This document shows positions 1 through 8,755 of a DNA stretch of 64,000 bases, in pieces (positions within the stretch are counted from its first letter, which is position 1; every line of letters starts with the position of its first letter). The position numbers and the translations under genes are program-made. The DNA is from Paraburkholderia rhizosphaerae (GTDB lineage: Bacteria > Pseudomonadota > Gammaproteobacteria > Burkholderiales > Burkholderiaceae). The stretch covers positions 272,876 to 336,875 of the forward strand of contig NZ_SORE01000006.1 of the NCBI RefSeq assembly GCF_004366595.1, written 5' to 3'. A model generated the notes under the pieces. The model did no database searches and was not told where the DNA came from. It saw only the letters and a list, made by a program, of their open reading frames with translations.

Positions 1-339
1 GGCAAAGCCTGGCGATTCGAGGGTGTAATGAATGCAGTCAGGACGGCGCGAGTGCTAAGTGACCTACTGTATGCAGCGTGCACCGGGAAGGGAACCGATT
101 TTTTTCAATGCATGCGATCAGCAATAACAATGATGCCATGCCGCGCAAAGCTTACATCTTGCGTGTGCATTCCGAAGCACAGATTTGAGCATCGCAGGCT
201 AGTGCGGCCGTTATCACTTGCGCCGCGCGCAAACTGTAGCCTGCTGAATGGATGGTGTAACGAAGGCGTTACAAATCGACCGTACGAACATCACGACGTT
301 GTCACATAAAACATGCCTAACCATTCGTGCGCACACGCA
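1..339. other. Intergenic region left of ttcA, no gene seen
   Basis: No convincing gene is visible. An open frame at 28-309 has no recognisable domain or good ribosome binding site and looks like chance. The one structured element is an 18-bp inverted repeat at 256-273, TGTAACG-aagg-CGTTACA. It lies about 67 bases beyond the ttcA stop. It has no T tract, so it looks more like a protein-binding site than an intrinsic terminator. Confidence 0.5.
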
Positions 340-1248
340 TTACAAGCGTACGGCGCGCTCCGACGGACGAACGAATTCGATGCGGTGCTCGCTCGAATGC
401 GAGAACACCAGCGCTGTCTGAGCGTATGAAGAATCGCCGAACAGCGACTCCTCGTCGATCTTCGCAAGCCCGGTTGCGAGCCCGCGGAAATCGAACAGGC
501 CGGTATCCATCAGATGCGACGGCACTACGTCCGATAGCGCGCGAAACACGTTGTCGACGCGCCCCGGCGTTTCGCGTTCCCATTGATGCAGCATGTCCTT
601 GACCTTCTTGCGCTGCAGGTTCTCCTGCGAACCGCACAGGTCGCACGGAATGATCGGGTATTCCATCGCGCGCGCGTAGCTCGCGATATCGCTTTCCTTG
701 CAATACGCTAACGGCCGGATCACGACGTGCGCGCCGTCATCGGTCGCGAGCTTCGGCGGCATCGCTTTCATCTTGCCGCCGAAGAACAGGTTCAGAAAGA
801 ACGTTTCGACGATATCGTCGCGATGGTGACCGAGCGCGATCTTGTTCGCGCCGAGTTCTTTCGCGGTGCGATAGATCACGCCGCGGCGCAGCCTCGAGCA
901 CAGCGAGCAGGTCGTCTTGCCCTCCGGCACCTTCTCCTTGACGATCGAATGCGTGTCCGCTTCGACGATGCGGTACTCGACGCCGATCGATTCGAAATAG
1001 CCCGGCAGCACTTCTTCCGGAAAACCGGGGTGCTTCTGGTCGAGATTCATCGCGATGATCTCGAACTTGACCGGTGCACGCTTTTGCAGCGCGAGCAGCA
1101 CGGACAGCATCGTGTACGAGTCTTTTCCGCCGCTCATGCACGCGAGGATCCGGTCGCCGTCCTCGATCATGTTGAAGTCGTGAATGGCCTTGCCGACTTG
1201 CGACTGCAGACGGGTTTCGAGGCGGAAAAAGTTGTTTGACGCTTTCAT
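340..1248 (-). CDS. ttcA: tRNA 2-thiocytidine(32) synthetase TtcA
   Basis: TtcA thiolates cytidine 32 of certain tRNAs in the cytoplasm, using ATP, an iron-sulfur cluster and a sulfur donor. The 302-residue product has the PP-loop SGGKDS at residues 39-44, a CSLC pair (C114, C117) and a later CDLC pair (C202, C205). These are the cluster and sulfur-handling cysteines of the family. Length is close to the E. coli enzyme (about 311). The start MKASNN is the last good ATG before the conserved region; the frame stays open upstream, but that stretch is arginine-rich and does not resemble TtcA. The neighbouring P450 is on the same strand 230 bases upstream and is probably a separate unit. Confidence 0.95.
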   Translation of the reverse strand: MKASNNFFRLETRLQSQVGKAIHDFNMIEDGDRILACMSGGKDSYTMLSVLLALQKRAPVKFEIIAMNLDQKHPGFPEEVLPGYFESIGVEYRIVEADTHSIVKEKVPEGKTTCSLCSRLRRGVIYRTAKELGANKIALGHHRDDIVETFFLNLFFGGKMKAMPPKLATDDGAHVVIRPLAYCKESDIASYARAMEYPIIPCDLCGSQENLQRKKVKDMLHQWERETPGRVDNVFRALSDVVPSHLMDTGLFDFRGLATGLAKIDEESLFGDSSYAQTALVFSHSSEHRIEFVRPSERAVRL

Positions 1249-1478
1249 GGCGGGGCTGCAACGGGATCGAATGGCGCGCCGCGCGGCGGTAAAAACGGGA
1301 AATTGCGCGGCGGCTTGTGGAATCAAGCCACGATGATACAACCAAACGATGTTCCGTCCGGACGCGTCGGCTGCGCCGGATGGTCTGCTGGGCGGCGCGG
1401 CCCGGTGTGGCTCGGTGCGGCTTTGCGCGGCGTGGCGAGTCGGCACAATGCACGCGCCGCATACAAGGCACCGCGACG

Positions 1479-2894
1479 TCAGGGCTTTCGCGGCTTCAGG
1501 CGGAATAGCACAGGCCGATCGGGAACCGTCGTCACGCGGGCAACCGGCCGTACGGGCGCGTTGTCCGCGAGCTGGAAGTCGAATGCCTGGACGAGCTTCG
1601 CGACCGCCAGTGTCGTTTCGGCGAGCGTGAACTGTGCGCCGACGCACACGCGCGGCCCCGTGCCGAACGGCAGGTAGGTAAAGCGTGCCGGCGGCGGCGC
1701 ACCCGGCAGAAAGCGCGCCGGGTCGAACACGTCGGGGTTTTGCCAGTAGCCGCGATGACGATGAAGCACCCATGGACTGATCATCATCTGCGTGCCGCGC
1801 GCGACGGACAGCCCCTCGAACTGGTCGGGCGCGACGCAACGGCGCAAGATCACCCACGCCGGCGGATAGAGGCGCAACGTCTCGTCGACCACCGCGCGCG
1901 TGTACGGCAGCGCTTTGAATGCGTCGCCGACCCGTTCGGGACTCAGATCGAGCTCGCGCACTTCGGCCGCAACCGCGGCCTGTGCGTCGGGCGCGCTAGC
2001 CAGCAGGTACAACGCCCACAGCAGCGTCAAACCATTCGGCTCGTGGCCCGCGACGATCATCGTGCCGATCTGGTCGGCCAGTTCGACGCGGCTGAACGCG
2101 GCGCCGGTGTCCGGTTCGCGCGCGGCGAGGAGCGCGTCGAACAGATCGCGCGGAGCGTCGGTGGCCGGCTGTTGCTCGCGCACCTCGATGATCTGCTCGA
2201 TCAGCGCGAGCCAACGCTTGCGAAAGCCACCGCGGCTGAAGTCGCGCGGTGTTGGCAGCCAGTACGGCATCACGAGATCGGCGAAGCTTGCGCGCGCATG
2301 TTTCTGGATAAATTCCCGCACCGCGGCGCGCACGGCCGGTCCGTATTCGCGGATTTCCACCGAAAACATCGAGCGCGCGGCGATCTTCAGCGCGAGCGTT
2401 TGCATGATCGGCAGCAAGTCGAGCACGCGATCCTGCGCGGCCAGGTCGCGCACTTCGTCGTCGATGCAGTGCGCGACGTGTTGCGCAAGGATCGGCATCA
2501 TCTTTGGCGCAAGCGTCGGGCTGATCGTGCGGCGTTGATGCTTCCATCGATCGCCGGTCGCGAGCATCAGGCTGTAGCGCCCGATCGGACGGATCAGGCG
2601 GATCGCATACTCGGTGCGCGCGTAGTTGCCATTGTTTTCGACCAGCACGTGGTGGACCATATCGGGCTTGTTGAGCAGCACGCGTTTCTGATGGACGAGA
2701 CGTTCCTCGACGTAGTCCGCCTCGTACGCTTCCTTCGTCCACAATTGAAGACCGTTATGCGTCATCGCGCGGACAAAGCCGGCCGCCGACACTGGACGGG
2801 CAGGCAATTCGGGCATCGGCGGTCTGAATAGCGGAGCGTCACGCCGATCGGCGTCGGACGGGAAGGTGGGCGCGGGTCGCGCTGGCGCTTGCAA
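1479..2894 (-). CDS. Cytochrome P450 with atypical I-helix (Glu-Pro instead of acid-Thr)
   Basis: A soluble heme monooxygenase-family protein of 471 residues. The ETLR motif (338-341), a PERF-like DPARF (391-395) and the heme loop [10 protein letters not shown] (410-419, ligand C417) are all present. The I-helix reads AGHEPN at 282-287, so the acid E285 is kept but the oxygen-activating Thr is replaced by P286. That is rare. CYP152 peroxygenases are the known example of a proline there, but they also replace the acid. The start is TTG at 2894, chosen because GGAGA lies about six bases upstream; an ATG at 2816 is the alternative. No ferredoxin or reductase gene is nearby and the substrate is unknown. 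Confidence 0.9.
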   Translation of the reverse strand: MQAPARPAPTFPSDADRRDAPLFRPPMPELPARPVSAAGFVRAMTHNGLQLWTKEAYEADYVEERLVHQKRVLLNKPDMVHHVLVENNGNYARTEYAIRLIRPIGRYSLMLATGDRWKHQRRTISPTLAPKMMPILAQHVAHCIDDEVRDLAAQDRVLDLLPIMQTLALKIAARSMFSVEIREYGPAVRAAVREFIQKHARASFADLVMPYWLPTPRDFSRGGFRKRWLALIEQIIEVREQQPATDAPRDLFDALLAAREPDTGAAFSRVELADQIGTMIVAGHEPNGLTLLWALYLLASAPDAQAAVAAEVRELDLSPERVGDAFKALPYTRAVVDETLRLYPPAWVILRRCVAPDQFEGLSVARGTQMMISPWVLHRHRGYWQNPDVFDPARFLPGAPPPARFTYLPFGTGPRVCVGAQFTLAETTLAVAKLVQAFDFQLADNAPVRPVARVTTVPDRPVLFRLKPRKP

Positions 2895-3146
2895 AGGGAT
2901 TTCTCCGTCGGCGGTGCAGTCGGTCGGCTCAGCTCGGTCAAGTTCGGGAGCCGTTCAATTCCGAAGAACGTTCGGCGCGAATCTTCTATTCCGACGATTG
3001 TGTGCCGCTAAACGTTTGCGACCTGGTTAGCTCGATTTTTGACAAAACTGATAGACATGTCGGCGTTTTCGCGCGTGCCGTGCGCCAATTTGCGGCAATG
3101 CCGCATGTTAGAATTTCGCACCGAAACTCGTCCCAACGCCCACGAC

Positions 3147-4508
3147 ATGAACATCGTGATTCTGGCGGCAGGCACAGGCAAGCGGATGCGTTCCGCGCTG
3201 CCGAAAGTGCTTCATCCTCTGGCCGGTCGGCCGCTTCTCGCGCACGTCATCGACACTGCCCGCACACTTGAGCCGACACGTCTTGTCGTCGTGATCGGCC
3301 ATGGCGCCGATGCGGTACGCACAGCAGTCGCAGCGCCCGATCTGCAGTTCGCGGTGCAGGAGCAGCAGCTGGGCACCGGTCACGCGGTGCAGCAGGCATT
3401 GCCGCTGCTCGATTCGTCGGTGCCGACGCTCGTGCTTTATGGCGACGTGCCGCTCACGCGCGCGAGCACGCTGCAGCGCCTTTGCGAAGGCGCCGGGCAC
3501 GATGGCTACGGCGTGCTGACGGTTACGCTGGATAATCCCGCCGGTTACGGCCGCATCGTGCGCGACGCGGCGGGCAAGGTCGAGCGGATCGTCGAGCAGA
3601 AGGACGCGACGCCCGAGCAGCAGGCCATCCGCGAGATCAACACCGGCATCGTCGCGATGCCGACCGCGCGACTGCAAGCCTGGCTCGCCGCGCTGAAGAA
3701 CAACAATTCGCAGGGTGAGTTTTATCTGACCGATGTCGTCGAAATGGCGATCGATGCGGGCATCGACATCTTCACCGCGCAGCCCGATGACGAGTGGGAA
3801 ACGCTTGGCGTCAATAGCAAACAGCAACTCGCGGAACTCGAGCGGATTCATCAGCGCAATGTCGCGGATGCATTGCTCGTGGCCGGCGTGACGCTCGCGG
3901 ACCCGGCGCGCATCGACGTGCGCGGGTCGCTCGAATGCGGGCGCGACGTGTCGGTCGACGTCAACTGCGTATTCGAAGGCCGCGTCACGCTGGCCGACAA
4001 CGTATCGATCGGCCCGAACTGCGTGATCCGCAACGCGACGATCGGCGCAGGCACGCGGGTGGATGCATTCACGCATATCGAAGGGGCCGAGGTCGGCGCA
4101 CAGGCGGTGGTCGGCCCGTATGCGCGGCTGCGGCCCGGCGCGGCGCTCGCGGACGAAGTGCATATCGGCAACTTCGTCGAAGTGAAGAACGCGGTAATCG
4201 GCCGCGGCTCGAAGGCGAACCATCTGAGCTACGTCGGCGATTCCGAGGTTGGCACGCGGGTGAATATCGGCGCGGGAACCATCACCTGCAATTACGATGG
4301 CGCGAACAAGCTGCGCACGGTGATCGAAGACGACGTGTTCGTCGGCTCCGATACGCAACTGGTCGCGCCGGTGCGCGTCGGGCGCGGCGCGACGATCGCG
4401 GCGGGCACGACTGTCTGGAAGGACGTCGCGGAAGGCGTTCTCGTGATGAACGACAAGACTCAAACGGGCAAGCAAGGCTACGTTCGCCCGACCAAAAAGA
4501 AAGGCTGA
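3147..4508 (+). CDS. glmU: Bifunctional GlmU: GlcNAc-1-P uridyltransferase / GlcN-1-P acetyltransferase
   Basis: GlmU makes UDP-GlcNAc, the precursor of peptidoglycan and lipid A, from glucosamine-1-phosphate, acetyl-CoA and UTP. The 453-residue protein begins with the nucleotidyltransferase signature AAGTGKRM near residues 6-13. The C-terminal half, from about residue 250, is a left-handed beta-helix of hexapeptide repeats (acetyltransferase). The start at 3147 gives MNIVILAAG, the family's usual N terminus; the frame is open for 36 codons upstream but lacks similarity. glmS follows after 70 bases on the same strand, so the last two steps and the first step of the pathway are probably co-transcribed. 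Confidence 0.97.
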   Translation: MNIVILAAGTGKRMRSALPKVLHPLAGRPLLAHVIDTARTLEPTRLVVVIGHGADAVRTAVAAPDLQFAVQEQQLGTGHAVQQALPLLDSSVPTLVLYGDVPLTRASTLQRLCEGAGHDGYGVLTVTLDNPAGYGRIVRDAAGKVERIVEQKDATPEQQAIREINTGIVAMPTARLQAWLAALKNNNSQGEFYLTDVVEMAIDAGIDIFTAQPDDEWETLGVNSKQQLAELERIHQRNVADALLVAGVTLADPARIDVRGSLECGRDVSVDVNCVFEGRVTLADNVSIGPNCVIRNATIGAGTRVDAFTHIEGAEVGAQAVVGPYARLRPGAALADEVHIGNFVEVKNAVIGRGSKANHLSYVGDSEVGTRVNIGAGTITCNYDGANKLRTVIEDDVFVGSDTQLVAPVRVGRGATIAAGTTVWKDVAEGVLVMNDKTQTGKQGYVRPTKKKG

Positions 4509-4578
4509 CGGGGTTGGTGCGCCGTGCTTCACGCGCAATCGACCTTGGCAACCCAACTCTGCAAAAGGATTTTCAGTT

Positions 4579-6396
4579 ATGTGCGGCATTGTCGGCGCGG
4601 TTGCGCAACGTAACATCGTTCCCGTTTTGATCGAAGGGTTGCGGCGGCTCGAATACCGCGGCTATGACTCGTGCGGTGTCGCGGTGCTTGCAAACGGCGA
4701 GCCGCGCCGCGCGCGCAGTGTCGCCCGGGTGGCCGATCTCGACGACCAGGTTCGAGACACCAGGCTCGCGGGTGCGACCGGCATTGCGCATACGCGTTGG
4801 GCGACGCACGGTGCGCCGGTGACTGACAATGCGCATCCGATCTTCTCGCGCGACACGCTCGCGATCGTGCATAACGGCATCATCGAGAACTACGAGACGC
4901 TGGGCGAAGTGCTGCGCGGCAAAGGTTACGAATTCGTTTCGCAGACCGATACCGAAGTAATTGCGCACCTGATTCATAGCCTCTACCGCGGCGATCTGTT
5001 CGCGGCGGTGCGCGAAGCCGTGCAGCAACTGCACGGCGCGTATGCGATCGCGGTGTTGCACAAGGATCAGCCGCATACGGTGGTCGGCGCGCGGCAGGGT
5101 TCGCCGCTCGTCGTCGGGCTTGGCGATGGCGAAAACTTTCTTGCGTCCGATGCGCTTGCGCTGGCCGGTAGCACCGACCGCTTTATCTTCCTCGAGGAAG
5201 GCGATGTCTGCGAACTGAAGCTCGACGGCGTGCGCATCGCCGATCGCGACGGTCAGCCGGCGCAGCGAGATGTGCGGCAGGTGGCCGCGTATGGCGGCGC
5301 GGTCGAACTCGGCCCGTATCGCCATTTCATGCAGAAGGAAATTTTCGAGCAGCCGCGTGCGATCAGCGACACGATTCCGCAAGCCGACGGCTTCGATCCG
5401 TCACTGTTCGGCGAAGCCGCGCCGAAGGTATTCGGGAAAATCGACAGCCTGCTCATTCTTGCGTGCGGCACGAGCTACTACTCCGGGCTGACCGCGAAAT
5501 ACTGGCTCGAATCGATCGCGAAGATTCCGACGCAGGTTGAGATTGCGAGCGAGTACCGGTATCGAGATTCAGTGCCGAATCCGAATGCGCTGGTGGTCGT
5601 GATTTCGCAGTCGGGCGAAACCGCCGATACGCTCGCTGCGCTTAAGCATGCGCAGTCGCTTGGGCACCAGCATACGCTTTCGGTCTGTAACGTCGGCACC
5701 AGCGCGATGGTGCGGCAGACCGAATTCACGTTCCTCACGCATGCGGGGCGTGAAATCGGTGTCGCGTCGACGAAGGCGTTCACTACGCAACTGGTTGCGC
5801 TGTTCGTGCTGGCGCTGACACTTGCGAAGGTGCGCGGTCATCTGAGCGCCGCGCAGGAGAGCAACTATCTGAAGCAGCTGCGCCACCTGCCGGCGGCACT
5901 GAACAGCGTGCTCGCGCTCGAACCGCAGATCATCGCGTGGTCGGAGGAGTTTTCGCGCAAGGAGAACGCGCTGTTCCTCGGGCGTGGGCTGCACTATCCG
6001 ATCGCGCTGGAAGGCGCGCTGAAGCTGAAGGAAATCTCGTATATCCACGCGGAAGCGTATCCGGCCGGTGAACTGAAGCATGGTCCGCTTGCCCTCGTCA
6101 CCGAAGCGATGCCGGTGGTGACGGTCGCGCCGAACGACGCGCTACTGGAAAAGCTCAAGTCGAATATTCAGGAAGTGCGCGCGCGTGGCGGTCAGTTGTA
6201 TGTGTTCGCGGATTCCGACACGCGCATCGTCAATGCGGAAGGTCTGCATGTGATCCGGATGCCGGAGCACTACGGGCTGCTGTCTCCGATTCTCCATGTG
6301 GTGCCGCTGCAATTGCTCGCTTATCACACGGCATGCGCGCGGGGCACCGACGTCGACAAGCCGCGCAATCTCGCGAAGTCGGTGACGGTCGAGTAA
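4579..6396 (+). CDS. glmS: Glutamine-fructose-6-phosphate aminotransferase (isomerizing)
   Basis: GlmS converts fructose-6-phosphate and glutamine to glucosamine-6-phosphate, the committed step of amino-sugar synthesis. The 605-residue protein starts MCGIVG, so processing exposes Cys2 as the glutaminase nucleophile. The glutaminase domain fills about residues 1-220; two SIS sugar-isomerase domains follow, and the protein ends in KSVTVE, the usual C terminus. An AAGGA sequence lies about ten bases before the ATG. It sits downstream of glmU as in many proteobacteria. No glmS ribozyme is expected in this group and none was seen in the 70-base gap. Confidence 0.97.
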   Translation: MCGIVGAVAQRNIVPVLIEGLRRLEYRGYDSCGVAVLANGEPRRARSVARVADLDDQVRDTRLAGATGIAHTRWATHGAPVTDNAHPIFSRDTLAIVHNGIIENYETLGEVLRGKGYEFVSQTDTEVIAHLIHSLYRGDLFAAVREAVQQLHGAYAIAVLHKDQPHTVVGARQGSPLVVGLGDGENFLASDALALAGSTDRFIFLEEGDVCELKLDGVRIADRDGQPAQRDVRQVAAYGGAVELGPYRHFMQKEIFEQPRAISDTIPQADGFDPSLFGEAAPKVFGKIDSLLILACGTSYYSGLTAKYWLESIAKIPTQVEIASEYRYRDSVPNPNALVVVISQSGETADTLAALKHAQSLGHQHTLSVCNVGTSAMVRQTEFTFLTHAGREIGVASTKAFTTQLVALFVLALTLAKVRGHLSAAQESNYLKQLRHLPAALNSVLALEPQIIAWSEEFSRKENALFLGRGLHYPIALEGALKLKEISYIHAEAYPAGELKHGPLALVTEAMPVVTVAPNDALLEKLKSNIQEVRARGGQLYVFADSDTRIVNAEGLHVIRMPEHYGLLSPILHVVPLQLLAYHTACARGTDVDKPRNLAKSVTVE

Positions 6397-6579
6397 GTGC
6401 GGCGGCGCCGGCGCAGGGGCGTGACGCCTTGTCCGGTCACATCCGCGATCGGGCGTTGCGTGACGCCGCGCATTGCGCTGGCCCGCTTGCCCGATCACAC
6501 CGCGTGCCGCGCGATTCGCCCGACCGGGGGTCGCCGTTTGTTCCATTGCGCGTTCTGCTGTTCAATCCATCGATAGCCG

Positions 6580-7377
6580 ATGCTCGACCTCCATCTCTCC
6601 GGCGGACTCCTGTCCCCCCAACTGCAGACGCTCGGTGTCGGTGAGTTACTGGGCATCGTGATTGCACTGGTACTGGGCGGTATGGTCAAGGGCGTCACCG
6701 GCATTGGCGTGCCGCTTGTCGCGATGCCGATACTCACGCATTTTCTGCCGGTGAAGCAGGCGGTGTTGCTGCTGTCGATGCCGATCATCCTTGGCAATAT
6801 TCCGCAGGCGCTCGAAGGCGGCAAAGTGCTGCAAACCGCGCGAGAGATTGCCGCGCCGCTCGTCGGCACCGTGATCGGCAATGTGATTGGCGTGTCGGTG
6901 CTGGTTACGCTCGAGGCACACGATGCGCAGGCCGTTTCCGGCGTGACGCTGATAGTCGCGGCCGCGCTGATGCTCGCGGCGCCGAAGTTCACGCTCGCGC
7001 CGTCGCTCGTCAAGCCGGTGGGTTTCGTGCTCGGTTTCGGCGCCGCGCTGATGGAAAGCATCGCATCGGTGCCCGGCCCGCTGCTCGCGATGTATCTGAT
7101 CGCGTCCGGCTCGACGGGCCGCATGTTTACCAAGCGAATCGCGATTATCCTGGTCGTATCTGTGATCACGTTGATCACGACATTCAGTGGCGGTGCGGCG
7201 CGCGCGAATGGCGTCGACCTCGCGATCTCGGCCGCCGCGAGCCTGCCCGCGATCGCCGGGATGCTGCTGGCTCGGCCGCTGCGCGATAGTCTGCATCCGC
7301 TCGCGTTCCGCGGGGTCGTGCTGGTCTGCGTGCTGGTCGCCGCGGCGCAGATGATCTGGAAATCCGGCGTACTTTGA
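6580..7377 (+). CDS. TauE/SafE family membrane exporter
   Basis: A 265-residue integral membrane protein of the sulfite/organosulfonate exporter superfamily. The sequence has about seven to eight hydrophobic segments. Between the first two is the motif GGMVKGVTGIGVPL, typical of the family's repeated half. Its substrate (sulfite, sulfoacetate or another anion) cannot be read from sequence. It follows glmS after 183 bases on the same strand, but nothing links the functions, and the next gene is a receiver protein. Normal length for the family. Confidence 0.85.
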   Translation: MLDLHLSGGLLSPQLQTLGVGELLGIVIALVLGGMVKGVTGIGVPLVAMPILTHFLPVKQAVLLLSMPIILGNIPQALEGGKVLQTAREIAAPLVGTVIGNVIGVSVLVTLEAHDAQAVSGVTLIVAAALMLAAPKFTLAPSLVKPVGFVLGFGAALMESIASVPGPLLAMYLIASGSTGRMFTKRIAIILVVSVITLITTFSGGAARANGVDLAISAAASLPAIAGMLLARPLRDSLHPLAFRGVVLVCVLVAAAQMIWKSGVL

Positions 7378-7634
7378 AACCGGTCGCGCCACGAAGCCGG
7401 ATGCGATACGCAAAGGCATTTCAATGACGGCGCTGTCACCTTCGGCATATGTCGTATCGCGGACTTTCAATCGCACAGCTTCAATTGACCGCTCGAAAAC
7501 AAAGCCCTACCACGTCGACCTTCGATGGTGCAAAGCAACACGCATAACCCTGTGCGTTTAGCCGCGCAACCATGAAGAAAAAGCTCGCGGATGGAATAGC
7601 ACTTGCTAAAATCTGCAGTAGTACGGAGGGCAAT

Positions 7635-8063
7635 ATGGCAGACATCCTTATTGTCGATGCCGACACTGGCGTGCTGAGCACGCTCGGCCTGCTGATCGCC
7701 GCGGAGGGTTACGTCGTCCGCACGGCCACCAATGGTAACGACGCGCTTGATCTCGCGCGCGCGAGCCGTCCCGATGTATTGATCTCCGATTCCCGCACGC
7801 CGGGTCTGAGCGGCGCCGCGCTCGTGCGCGAGATGCGCAAGGACCCTGTATTAGCTTCAGTGCCGGTCATCCTCGCTTACAACGGTGCACTGCCGCCGCG
7901 CGTACGTGTGTTCCGTTTTCTGCGCAAGCCATTACGGTATGCCAGGCTTTTAAAGCTGCTGCATCGCGCCGAGCAGGTCGGCGCGCGACGTGATGCGCGC
8001 GGGCACGCAGGAAGCTGGAAAGTGGTCCGGCGCAATCTGAAGGGCGAGCCGAAGCCGGGCTAA
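7635..8063 (+). CDS. Stand-alone response-regulator receiver protein, partly degenerate
   Basis: A 142-residue single receiver domain with no output domain. The N-terminal strand has acidic D8 and D10, the probable phosphoacceptor is D52 (in ISDSRTPG) and the conserved lysine is K98 (in FLRKPL). The switch Thr/Ser after strand 4 is not visible: the sequence there is LAYNGA, so Tyr or Asn occupies that place. Phosphorylation-driven switching may therefore be altered. The start at 7635 was chosen because GGAGGG ends four bases before it; an open frame 21 codons longer has no such site. No histidine kinase is adjacent, and the partner is unknown. The C-terminal 35 residues are basic. Confidence 0.8.
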   Translation: MADILIVDADTGVLSTLGLLIAAEGYVVRTATNGNDALDLARASRPDVLISDSRTPGLSGAALVREMRKDPVLASVPVILAYNGALPPRVRVFRFLRKPLRYARLLKLLHRAEQVGARRDARGHAGSWKVVRRNLKGEPKPG

Positions 8064-8132
8064 GCGCCGGCGCACACACCGCTGCCGCGCACCTGGCGCA
8101 ATGCAATCGCGGCTCTCGCCAACTCAACCAAC

Positions 8133-8369
8133 TCAATGCAGCGTATCCGGCAGCGAAAGAAGCAAAGCCGGTACGCTCATATCCTCGTCCAGTTCAGGCC
8201 AGTACAACTGCTGACGGTCCAGCGAAATCGCAAAGTGCTCGCGCTCATCGGTGGTCGCCGCTTCCAGCACCGGAAACCAGCGCAGCGGAAATTCGATCGC
8301 TCGCCCATCGGCCAGCTCGAGAAATAAGTGCGCGCTATCGAAGCGCACGTCGACTGCATCGGCGTACAT
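8133..8369 (-). CDS. DUF2442 domain protein
   Basis: A 78-residue protein with the DUF2442 pattern: DGRAIEFPLRWFPVLEAAT followed by a YWPELDEDMSV segment near the C terminus. Such proteins often sit next to a DUF4160 partner and have been compared with antitoxin-like or regulatory modules, but the function is not established. Here no DUF4160 gene is visible upstream, so it is an orphan copy. It converges with the receiver gene, 69 bases apart. Confidence 0.85.
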   Translation of the reverse strand: MYADAVDVRFDSAHLFLELADGRAIEFPLRWFPVLEAATTDEREHFAISLDRQQLYWPELDEDMSVPALLLSLPDTLH

Positions 8370-8755
8370 GGCTGGCTCCTGAACGTAGGTCGTTCTAAAC
8401 GATAGGTGGCGCGGCAGTCGTGTTCAAGCAAGCCGACCATGTGCGTCGCGCACTCGTTTGCGCAATCGTTTCCTCGTCGTGCATCCAACACGTCGCGTGT
8501 CTCGATGCGCGATTGCCGGTCGCGTGACCGCAGTTCCCGCTACAATCCACAGACGAAACGGCGATGCTCACATGCGATGCAAGTGAAGCCGCTTCAACTT
8601 GCATCCGCTGTCTGCGGCTATCAAGAAAGCCTTTCAGTGCGCCGTTAATAAGGATCAACGCAAGGATCAACGCAAGGATCAACGCAAGGATCAACGCAAG
8701 GATCAACGCGAAGATCGGTCGCATCGATCACCCGTCGGGCGCGCGGCGGGGACGA
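8370..8755. other. Gap between DUF2442 gene and diguanylate cyclase, with minisatellite
   Basis: This 386-base gap should contain the promoters of the DUF2442 gene (leftward) and the cyclase (rightward). Its striking content is the 12-bp tandem array at 8650-8709, described separately. Both strands are open across the array because the unit is a multiple of three. The plus-strand frame continues into the cyclase; the minus-strand frame encodes a repeated Ala-Leu-Ile-Leu peptide. No other gene is convincing. Confidence 0.5.
8650..8709 (+). repeat. Five tandem copies of a 12-bp unit
   Basis: Five perfect, uninterrupted copies of AAGGATCAACGC run from 8650 to 8709, followed by a degraded partial copy (GAAGATC). 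The array ends about 46 bases before the preferred start of the diguanylate cyclase, so it probably lies in that gene's leader. Slippage would change leader length without shifting frame. Too short a unit and no spacers, so not a CRISPR. Confidence 0.95.

Noticed and set aside
28..309. 93-residue open frame at the left end
   Set aside because: No ribosome site, no domain, mixed cysteine-rich composition; looks like chance.
3108..4616. 502-residue frame antisense to glmU
   Set aside because: Long antisense frames arise from GC-rich third positions; Arg/His/Asp-rich with no domain, and glmU is certain.
8650..8709. Tandem array as a CRISPR
   Set aside because: Head-to-tail 12-bp units without spacers or cas genes.
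8564..8755. Use of the longer cyclase start, putting the 12-bp repeat in the protein
   Set aside because: No good ribosome site there; GGGGA before 8756 and the start of the hydrophobic region favour the shorter form. Kept only as an alternative.
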